Origin: Vreelandella arcis
GTDB taxonomy: Bacteria > Pseudomonadota > Gammaproteobacteria > Pseudomonadales > Halomonadaceae
DNA: 64,000 nt
Assembly (NCBI RefSeq): GCF_900103865.1
Contig: NZ_FNII01000015.1
Coordinates: forward strand, 1 to 64,000
Reading direction: 5' to 3'
In this document: positions 8,369 to 14,852 of the stretch, piece after piece
Numbering within the stretch: position 1 is the stretch's first letter
Layout of the letters: each line of letters begins with the position of its first letter
Made by a program: the position numbers and the translations under genes
Notes under the pieces: model-generated
What the model saw: only the letters and a program-made list of their open reading frames with translations
The model's database searches: none
What the model was told of the DNA's origin: nothing

Positions 8369-10296
8369 GCCAGCGTTTTAGCTTGATCGTTGCCGGTGAT
8401 CCAGCTCAACGCACCGGTGGCTATCTCTACGATGCCCAAATCGTCACGGCGCTGCGCGCGCAGGGATGGGAGATTGAGGTTATCGGGCTGGACGGCAACT
8501 TCCCTGATGCCGACGCTGTGGCCGGCCAGGCGCTGGATCAAGCACTGGCGGCGCAGCCCGACCAAGCAGCCGTGGTGATCGACGGGTTGGCCATGGGAGC
8601 ATTGCCCGACGTCGTAGCTCGGCACGCCGAGCGCTTAGCCATCACGGCGCTGTTGCATCACCCGCTGGGCGATGAGTTGGGACTGAGTGCAGTCGATCAG
8701 CAACGGCTGCACCGCAGCGAGCTGAACGCACTTGTATCGCTGCCGCGCATCATCGTCACCAGCCAGTTTACCGCGCGACGTTTGTCAGAACTGGCGGACG
8801 AATACGCAATACCGCTAAGCGCTCAGGTGACCGTGGTTGAGCCGGGCGTTGAGCCAGCACCCATTAGCCCCGCGGCTGAACCGGGCGAACCGCTACGACT
8901 GTTGTGCGTGGCTACGCTCACGCCGCGCAAGGGGCAAGATGTACTTGTTGAGGCGCTGGGAGGCCTGGATGCGCAAGACTGGCGTTGTGACTGCTACGGC
9001 GGTGCGCGGGATGCAGAATTCACCCTGCGGCTTCAGTCGCTAGTCGAGTTCCACGACCTTGAAGCGCGCGTCACCTTGCATGGCGAGTGTGATAGCGACA
9101 CCCTCGATGCGGCCTATCGACGTGCCCATGCGCTTGTGCTGCCCTCCTGGTATGAAGGCTACGGTATGGTGGTCACCGAAGCGCTGGCCCACGGCCTGCC
9201 GGTGATCACCACGACCGGGGGGGCACTACGCGATACCTTGCCGAAAGGTGCTGGTTTGAGCGTTGAACCAGGCGATATAACGGGACTTCAGGACGCCATT
9301 GCGCGCTTTTGTAACGATGCCGAGCTGCGCGCCTCGCTGCGCCAAGGGGCGGCTGACGCCCGCGAAAACCTCAATGACTGGCACGCTGCAGGTGCGGTGT
9401 TTGCTCGCGCGTTAACACCGACTGACTGTGCTTTAGCCACGGGCAGCCAGTTTTCCTCCCCATGGCTGGCGCTGCGCGAGGAAGTCGACCGTGCCTCGCG
9501 TTCCTCGCGGTTGGCCACCATGGCCGGTGAATGGTTGTCCACCCGTGCCACCCCTTATCGGTTGGTGGATTTAGGCTGCGGTCGAGGCAGCAATGTCCAC
9601 TACCTTGCTCCTTTGTTACCCGGCCCACAGACGTGGACGTTAATCGACCACGACCCTAATTTGCTCACCGAGGCGCGTGCCCGGCTGATGACCCTTCGTG
9701 ATGCGCGCGGCCTGCCGATCACTACTGAAACGCAGGCGGCATCGATTACAAACCTCGAGCAGTTAGCACTCAACGGCGCCCATTTGATGACCGCCTCGGC
9801 GCTGCTGGATTTGGTGTCCAAGTCATGGATCGATACGTTGGTCGCGCACTGCGCTGCGAATCGCCAGGGGCTGCTGATGGCGCTAAGTGTGACTGGCGAA
9901 TGGTGGTTTACCGACAGGCAGCATCGCTGCGTTGTTGATGAAAACGACCAATGGATACTCGAATTATTTCGTGCCCACCAGCAGCGCGATAAGGGCCTGG
10001 GTGACGCCTTGGGTGGCCAAGCGCATGCCACGCTGGTCGCGGCTTTCGAAGGCCAAAACTATCGCGTTGAAGAGGCCGATACCCCATGGCAGTTGGCGGC
10101 GGGTGACACTGACCTTGAGACTTTAATGACCTCGTTGGTCGATGGCTGGGCCGCGGCGGCTAGCGAGCAAACCCCCGCTGCCGCTGAATCAATCGAAAGC
10201 TGGCGTGCACAGCGTTGTCAGGCGCTTGCCAGCGGTGAGTTGGGTATATGGGTGGGCCATCGTGACCTGCTAGCGCTTCCTCGGGGAGAGGGGTAA
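8365..10296 (+). CDS. Fusion of a family-4 glycosyltransferase and a SAM methyltransferase
   Basis: This 643-residue protein has two domains. Residues 1 to about 350 are a GT-B, GT4-like glycosyltransferase: the nucleotide-sugar half has Val-Ala-Thr-Leu-Thr-Pro-Arg-Lys-Gly-Gln near 187, and the retaining E-x7-E element lies in Ser-Trp-Tyr-Glu-Gly-Tyr-Gly-Met-Val-Val-Thr-Glu. Residues from about 365 form a class I methyltransferase with motif I Val-Asp-Leu-Gly-Cys-Gly-Arg-Gly and an Ile-Asp-His-Asp acidic ribose-binding end. No signal peptide or membrane segment is seen, so the fusion is cytoplasmic. It starts within the PTPS-like gene's stop and ends three bases before the flippase-like gene. 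Fusion implies that sugar transfer and methylation act on the same molecule. Confidence 0.88.
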   Translation: MSQRFSLIVAGDPAQRTGGYLYDAQIVTALRAQGWEIEVIGLDGNFPDADAVAGQALDQALAAQPDQAAVVIDGLAMGALPDVVARHAERLAITALLHHPLGDELGLSAVDQQRLHRSELNALVSLPRIIVTSQFTARRLSELADEYAIPLSAQVTVVEPGVEPAPISPAAEPGEPLRLLCVATLTPRKGQDVLVEALGGLDAQDWRCDCYGGARDAEFTLRLQSLVEFHDLEARVTLHGECDSDTLDAAYRRAHALVLPSWYEGYGMVVTEALAHGLPVITTTGGALRDTLPKGAGLSVEPGDITGLQDAIARFCNDAELRASLRQGAADARENLNDWHAAGAVFARALTPTDCALATGSQFSSPWLALREEVDRASRSSRLATMAGEWLSTRATPYRLVDLGCGRGSNVHYLAPLLPGPQTWTLIDHDPNLLTEARARLMTLRDARGLPITTETQAASITNLEQLALNGAHLMTASALLDLVSKSWIDTLVAHCAANRQGLLMALSVTGEWWFTDRQHRCVVDENDQWILELFRAHQQRDKGLGDALGGQAHATLVAAFEGQNYRVEEADTPWQLAAGDTDLETLMTSLVDGWAAAASEQTPAAAESIESWRAQRCQALASGELGIWVGHRDLLALPRGEG

Positions 10297-10299
10297 CCC

Positions 10300-12153
10300 A
10301 TGACCAACGCGCAGTGGTTACGTGCCCCGTGGCTGCGCCGCGTGGTTATCAGTATTGTCTTACTGGTCGCGGTTGCGCTGTGGGTCGATCCGCAGACCAT
10401 TATCGCGCATGTACAACGGCTGTCCCCTGGGTGGGTGCTGCTGGCACTGTTGATTAGTGTTTTTCAAGTGATGTTGAGCGCCTGGCGTTGGCAGCTAACG
10501 GCAAGGTTGATTCAGGTGCCGATGCGCTTCAGCTACGCGCTGAGCGAGTATTACTTGGCCTTGCTGGTAAACCAGCTGTTGCCGGGCGGCGTGTTGGGCG
10601 ATGCGGGCCGGGCCCATCGCCATGCGGCGCAATCCGCTTCTACCGGACGTGCGTGGCGCGCGGTCATTATTGAGCGTGTCTCGGGGCAGGTGGCGTTAGC
10701 GTTGTTAACCCTAGTGGCACTTGCGTTGTCACCGCTGTGGCATGCAGCACTGGGGTGGTCGGTATGGTTCTCCATCGGGGTTGGTACGTCGCTGGTGTTA
10801 GCGCTAGTGGCGGTGGGTGTCGCGAGTCGGCAGAAGGGCTGGCTGACGCTGCCTGGCTGGTGTTTGAACGTTGGCCAAGATATTCAACGCGGACTGTTAA
10901 CCACCGGCGTTTGGCCTGTTCAGTTGGTGTCGTCGCTTACCATTGTGTTGAGCTACGGTGCAGTGATGGTTTGCGCGGCGCGATCCATTGGCGTTGAGCT
11001 GCCGGTATTAAGCTTGCTGGCGCTTGCCCCGGTGGTGCTACTCGCCATGTTGATACCTTTCTCGGTCGCCGGGTGGGGCGTGCGCGAAGGCGCGGCGGCG
11101 GGTGTTTGGGCGTGGGTTGGGCTGCCTGCCGGCCAAGGTGTCGCCGTATCGTTGGCCTACGGGGTCGTCGTGTTGCTGGCCACCTTGCCGGGGCTATGGG
11201 TGGCTTTGGGTCGTCGACATGCAGCGCTACCCCCCGAAAGCGGCCGGGCGCAGCAGGACGTCGAAAAGGGTGTCGTCACCGCAGCGGAAAGTTCGCAAGG
11301 CAGGGCGCAGCGCACTGTCCAACGTCTCGATGGGCGTCATCTGCAGGCCGGGGCGGCCCGAGCCAATCAACAACGGAGCGACCAGCAAGTGCAGTCGGTC
11401 TACTACCCCCGCCTCAATAAACTGAGAGACGGTAATGCCGCCGCCTTCTACCAAGATTCGGTGCAACTGGTGCGCTTCCAGCAGCGCAAGGACATCGCGG
11501 GGTGCAAACTGGCCCCGACTATCCAGCGGCAGCACGCAGCGTTCGACCGAGCCGCTCGGCGCGGGCAGCGAAGCCTGTGGCCCGACCAAATGCAGCGTGG
11601 TCGCTTCGTTACCTTGAAACAGCTGCCGGTCCATCGGCACCCGGCCGCGGGGATCCAACACCACCCGCGTCGGATGGCGGCCGCTAACGTGGCGGACGGT
11701 CAACTGCGGGTTATCGGCATCGGCGGTTCCGGCCCCTATCACCACCGCATCGGCCAGCGCTCGCAGCCGATGCAGATGCACCAGGCTTGCCTGGCCATTG
11801 ATGTAATGGGAATGGCCGCTTTGGGTGGCAATCCGGCCATCCAGGCTTTGCCCCAACTGCGCCACCACCCAAGTCTTTGCACTCACCAGCGGCGTCATGT
11901 AGCTCACCAGTTCTTGGGCATCGGTGGTCATCGGATTTGTCGCTTCAAAAGGGTGGCCTGCCAACAGGTACCGCCAGGCATCGTCCTGGGTCATTTTCCC
12001 GTTGGTGCTCACGTTATTCGTTCGTTCCTTGGAGTGGGGCATGACGCCTCCGCGCTGAGTCAACCGTTGCATCATGCGGTGCACGACGACCCAGCGCAAG
12101 CGCCCCTCGCCCCACATACCGGAAAGCCAGGAGGCTTCTATGTATCACATTGA
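10300..12153 (+). CDS. Flippase-like (LPG synthase transmembrane/UPF0104 type) membrane protein with long antisense 3' extension
   Basis: About 310 N-terminal residues form a polytopic protein of the lysylphosphatidylglycerol-synthase transmembrane or 'flippase-like' family: about eight hydrophobic helices, a Leu-Leu-Pro-Gly-Gly-Val-Leu-Gly-Asp-Ala-Gly-Arg motif near residue 95 and Val-Ala-Gly-Trp-Gly-Val-Arg-Glu-Gly-Ala near 255. Typical members end soon after the last helix. Here the frame has no stop until 12153, so it runs through the whole ribD-like gene on the other strand. Residues from about 310 on are low-complexity, basic and probably not a natural domain. Either the stop codon was lost, or the protein really carries a 300-residue tail. 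It directly follows the glycosyltransferase gene, which suggests moving a product across the inner membrane. Confidence 0.7.
   Translation: MTNAQWLRAPWLRRVVISIVLLVAVALWVDPQTIIAHVQRLSPGWVLLALLISVFQVMLSAWRWQLTARLIQVPMRFSYALSEYYLALLVNQLLPGGVLGDAGRAHRHAAQSASTGRAWRAVIIERVSGQVALALLTLVALALSPLWHAALGWSVWFSIGVGTSLVLALVAVGVASRQKGWLTLPGWCLNVGQDIQRGLLTTGVWPVQLVSSLTIVLSYGAVMVCAARSIGVELPVLSLLALAPVVLLAMLIPFSVAGWGVREGAAAGVWAWVGLPAGQGVAVSLAYGVVVLLATLPGLWVALGRRHAALPPESGRAQQDVEKGVVTAAESSQGRAQRTVQRLDGRHLQAGAARANQQRSDQQVQSVYYPRLNKLRDGNAAAFYQDSVQLVRFQQRKDIAGCKLAPTIQRQHAAFDRAARRGQRSLWPDQMQRGRFVTLKQLPVHRHPAAGIQHHPRRMAAANVADGQLRVIGIGGSGPYHHRIGQRSQPMQMHQACLAIDVMGMAALGGNPAIQALPQLRHHPSLCTHQRRHVAHQFLGIGGHRICRFKRVACQQVPPGIVLGHFPVGAHVIRSFLGVGHDASALSQPLHHAVHDDPAQAPLAPHTGKPGGFYVSH
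11227..12042 (-). CDS. RibD C-terminal-type (dihydrofolate reductase-like) pyrimidine reductase
   Basis: This stand-alone RibD_C reductase domain has 271 residues and no deaminase domain. In riboflavin synthesis this fold reduces the ribosyl side chain of 5-amino-6-ribosylaminouracil phosphate with NADPH. Signatures are Gln-Ser-Leu-Asp-Gly-Arg-Ile-Ala-Thr, Asp-Ala-Val-Val-Ile-Gly-Ala-Gly-Thr, and Ile-Leu-Val-Glu-Gly-Gly-Gly near the C-terminus, followed by Pro-Leu-Leu-Ile-Gly. The ATG at 12042 follows GGAGGCGTC; later starts (GTG near 12012) are possible. It lies entirely antisense to the 3' part of the flippase frame and is divergent from the GTP cyclohydrolase gene with a 97-base gap, which probably holds both promoters. 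It likely reduces a cyclohydrolase-derived pyrimidine in this cluster. Confidence 0.85.
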   Translation of the reverse strand: MPHSKERTNNVSTNGKMTQDDAWRYLLAGHPFEATNPMTTDAQELVSYMTPLVSAKTWVVAQLGQSLDGRIATQSGHSHYINGQASLVHLHRLRALADAVVIGAGTADADNPQLTVRHVSGRHPTRVVLDPRGRVPMDRQLFQGNEATTLHLVGPQASLPAPSGSVERCVLPLDSRGQFAPRDVLALLEAHQLHRILVEGGGITVSQFIEAGVVDRLHLLVAPLLIGSGRPGLQMTPIETLDSALRPALRTFRCGDDTLFDVLLRPAAFGG

Positions 12154-13243
12154 ACGCGCCATTTTTGATATTCGACGGGGACTTCCCGTGGTGGTTAAGG
12201 CGGGTGACCAGCAACTGTTGGTTCAGGCATTGGAAGGGATCGAGTCGGTTAACGAATTGGCTCGTTTATCCGGCTCGCGCCCGTCGTTGGTGTTAACGCG
12301 GCACCGCTTGGAATCAATGGGCGTTTCGATCACCGCTGACGCGGCGTATTTACCGTTGGCGGCACAGGTGGATGAACGTGCCCTTTACGCCCTGGCCGTG
12401 GCGCAGGTGGAGCAGTATGACTCACCTGCTTTGCTAAGCGGCTTGCAGCCAGCGGGCATGGGGGAGCGAGGTGCGGTCGCACTGATGCGCCGGGCATTGC
12501 TGATCCCTGCTGCGTTGATCGCCGTGGTGAGTGGCTCAGCGGCTGACGATATCGCCCAGCGGCTGGCGACAGGCGAGCTGCTCGAAGTGGACGCCAGTGA
12601 TGCTGAAGCCTGTCTTGCCGGGGCGCCGGGTATGCTCAAGCGCGTCAGCGAGGCGCGCATCCCGCTGGAGGACGCTGTCGACAGCCGCTTTGTGTTGTTC
12701 CGCGAACCGGACGGCCTGCGCGAGCACGTTGCGGTGGTTATCGGTCGTCCTGAAGCGCACAACGAGGCCGTTCCACTGCGCATGCATTCGGCGTGTTTGA
12801 CCGGCGATCTGTTTGGTAGCCTGCGCTGCGACTGCGGCGAACAGTTGCGCAATGCCGTCGCCGATATCGAGGCCATGGGCGGCGGCGTGCTGCTTTATCT
12901 TGCCCAGGAGGGCCGTGGCATCGGCCTGGCCAACAAGCTGCGCGCCTATACCTTGCAGGATGGCGGTTTGGATACGGTCGACGCCGATCAGGTGTTGGGC
13001 TTCGGCGACGACGAGCGCGACTATGCCGTGGCAGTGGACATGCTGCATGCCCTGGATATCTCACGTGTGCAGCTATTAACCAATAATCCGTTGAAGATGC
13101 GGGCGCTGCGCGAAGGCGGCATTAAGGTCGTGGCCCGTCAGGCGCTTTACGGGCGTTTGAATGACCATAACCACCGCTATCTCAACGCCAAGGCCACGCG
13201 GGCCGGGCATTTTCTGGAAGACGTGTTAAGCAACCAGCGTTAA
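12140..13243 (+). CDS. GTP cyclohydrolase II with an unassigned N-terminal domain
   Basis: GTP cyclohydrolase II opens GTP to a diamino-ribosylaminopyrimidinone phosphate, with loss of formate and pyrophosphate. The C-terminal half of this 367-residue protein carries the full zinc site Cys219-x10-Cys230-x-Cys232, the Gln-Glu-Gly-Arg-Gly-Ile-Gly-Leu loop and the active-site Tyr270, spaced 38 residues from the last Cys as in E. coli RibA. About 190 N-terminal residues precede it; they occupy the place of the DHBP synthase domain in RibBA proteins, but I see none of its acidic or catalytic motifs. The ATG at 12140 is supported by CCAGGAGG. The setting, beside reductase, PTPS-like and creatininase genes, argues for a dedicated copy rather than the housekeeping riboflavin enzyme. 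Confidence 0.88.
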   Translation: MYHIERAIFDIRRGLPVVVKAGDQQLLVQALEGIESVNELARLSGSRPSLVLTRHRLESMGVSITADAAYLPLAAQVDERALYALAVAQVEQYDSPALLSGLQPAGMGERGAVALMRRALLIPAALIAVVSGSAADDIAQRLATGELLEVDASDAEACLAGAPGMLKRVSEARIPLEDAVDSRFVLFREPDGLREHVAVVIGRPEAHNEAVPLRMHSACLTGDLFGSLRCDCGEQLRNAVADIEAMGGGVLLYLAQEGRGIGLANKLRAYTLQDGGLDTVDADQVLGFGDDERDYAVAVDMLHALDISRVQLLTNNPLKMRALREGGIKVVARQALYGRLNDHNHRYLNAKATRAGHFLEDVLSNQR

Positions 13244-14016
13244 GGCGTCGACAACGCGTGTAGGCGGGCGGTTTCGGTCACCACAGCGGCGAGCTGCCCG
13301 GCGTAATGCTGCACCAGGCGAGCGCCCAACTCGGCCGTCGCCTGGCGGGCATCACCGGCGACACCGTGGTCACTCAAATCTTCTGCCAGCCAGGCAAACG
13401 AGGCTGCTGCCTCCGGGCCTACCAAGGAGTCGCCTTGGGGAGTAGCAGGCGCTGCCGCTTGATAGTCTTCCAACTGAACCAGGGCCGGGGCTAAATGCAG
13501 CATTATGGCGGTTTCCAGCGCCCCGCCGTGCAAACCGTAGCACAACTCATCGGCGTTAATCGCGCCTTTCAGCGGCGGCAGCCGTGTATAGGTGGCTTTC
13601 ACCACGCGCATTGCGTGGCGGCGGCGCAGCGTGAGCGCGGCTAGATCCATCACCGCTTTGTTGCCGCCGTGACTGTTTATTAGTACCAAACGGCGAATCC
13701 CCGCGTGTGCCAGGCTATCGCCGTAGGCTTCTAAGGTGGCAATGGCGACCGGCGCTGGCAGGCTCAGCGTCCCAGGGTAGCTTTTGTGCTCATCGCTGGC
13801 CCCTACGGCCATTGGCGGCAGACAGAGGACATCAAGGGAGGGATCAAGCTGCTCCAACATGGCGGCCTGCAACCCTTCGCCAATGGTGAGATCCGTGGCT
13901 AAAGGGAGGTGGGTGCCGTGCTGTTCGATTGCGCCCAGCACTAACACTGCGACCGGGTCACGCTGGGCGATATCGGCTAATTGGGGGGCTGTAAGCGTTT
14001 GCCAATGATGCATCAT
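13240..14016 (-). CDS. Creatininase-family amidohydrolase
   Basis: This metal-dependent cytoplasmic amidohydrolase has 258 residues. The metal ligands are visible: Glu31 and His33 in Glu-Gln-His-Gly-Thr-His-Leu-Pro, Asp42, the Asn-Ser-His-Gly-Gly-Asn motif at 114-119 and Glu168 in His-Gly-Gly-Ala-Leu-Glu. Relatives cleave creatinine, process the mycofactocin peptide (MftE), or, as ArfB in archaea, remove the formyl group from the GTP-derived formylaminopyrimidine of riboflavin and F420 synthesis. The last reaction fits the GTP cyclohydrolase and RibD-type neighbours best, although GTP cyclohydrolase II already releases formate, so another amide may be the target. Its 3' end overlaps the cyclohydrolase gene by four bases, convergent. 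Confidence 0.85.
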   Translation of the reverse strand: MMHHWQTLTAPQLADIAQRDPVAVLVLGAIEQHGTHLPLATDLTIGEGLQAAMLEQLDPSLDVLCLPPMAVGASDEHKSYPGTLSLPAPVAIATLEAYGDSLAHAGIRRLVLINSHGGNKAVMDLAALTLRRRHAMRVVKATYTRLPPLKGAINADELCYGLHGGALETAIMLHLAPALVQLEDYQAAAPATPQGDSLVGPEAAASFAWLAEDLSDHGVAGDARQATAELGARLVQHYAGQLAAVVTETARLHALSTP

Positions 14017-14075
14017 ACTGTGTCACGCCTATACGGGGTTGAAAAGTGGCGGAAATATTAAGTGCTGACAGCCTA

Positions 14076-14852
14076 TCAAGACGTCGCTACCAGTAGTGGA
14101 TGGTCGGCGCGGCAGGCGTAAAGGTCTCCCGACGGCAGCGCATCGGCCCCTGCGTTCAGCCACTGGGTAATCGCCTGCGGGCTTTGCCACTTGATCCAGC
14201 GGAAATGGCGCTGTTCACCGGACACGGCATTGTAGCGATAGTCGCCCAGGCGGCTTAAGTGGCTTACGCAGTCGTGACTCACCTGCAAAGCGCCCGCCAC
14301 AAACTCCACAGAGAGGGCGGCCACTGGGCAGCTTAGCCCGGCCAGCACTTCGGCTTCAAAACCTTCGACATCCACTTTGATAAAGCTTGGTTCGCCATAA
14401 TCGCTGATTAACTGATCCAAGGTGGTGACGGGCACTTGTAGGTGTTGCTCCCAGCGCACTTGGCTAAACCCTGCGTTGCGTTTGCCAATCTGCTCGCGCC
14501 ACTCGGTCGCCAAGGTGGAAAGGGTCGGGTTGCCGGCACTAATGGCGATCTCGGCCACCCCCGCCGCTGGCCCTGCAGCCAGCGGCAACAAGGTGACCTT
14601 AGAGGTAGTCACCATGCGCTTAAACCACTTGGCAAGTTCAGGCTGTGGCTCAAGCGCGACGACTTGGGCACCCAAGGCATGAAACGCCGCACTACGGTCG
14701 CCTAGGTGGGCACCGATATCAAACGCGGGCTTACCGGGCACGATGAACGGTTGGTATAGACGTCTGAGCCCTTTTTGGCGCCCTGGCCGCCAGTAAATAA
14801 ACAACGAGCGGGTAATCCCGAGCGTGTGAGGTAGCCGTTGCAGATACCGCAT
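14076..14852 (-). CDS. FkbM family SAM-dependent methyltransferase
   Basis: This 258-residue O-methyltransferase-type enzyme has the FkbM pattern: motif I Pro-Ala-Phe-Asp-Ile-Gly-Ala-His-Leu-Gly-Asp at about 43-53, Val-Val-Ala-Leu-Glu-Pro-Gln-Pro at about 69, and the C-terminal Phe-Ile-Lys-Val-Asp-Val-Glu-Gly-Phe-Glu signature. FkbM enzymes often methylate sugar hydroxyls. Its ATG overlaps the stop of opgH (TAATG), so translation is coupled to glucan synthesis. I infer that it may modify glucan chains, or a sugar made by the cluster on its other side. There is no signal peptide; a periplasmic glucan would have to be methylated before or during export. Confidence 0.82.
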   Translation of the reverse strand: MRYLQRLPHTLGITRSLFIYWRPGRQKGLRRLYQPFIVPGKPAFDIGAHLGDRSAAFHALGAQVVALEPQPELAKWFKRMVTTSKVTLLPLAAGPAAGVAEIAISAGNPTLSTLATEWREQIGKRNAGFSQVRWEQHLQVPVTTLDQLISDYGEPSFIKVDVEGFEAEVLAGLSCPVAALSVEFVAGALQVSHDCVSHLSRLGDYRYNAVSGEQRHFRWIKWQSPQAITQWLNAGADALPSGDLYACRADHPLLVATS

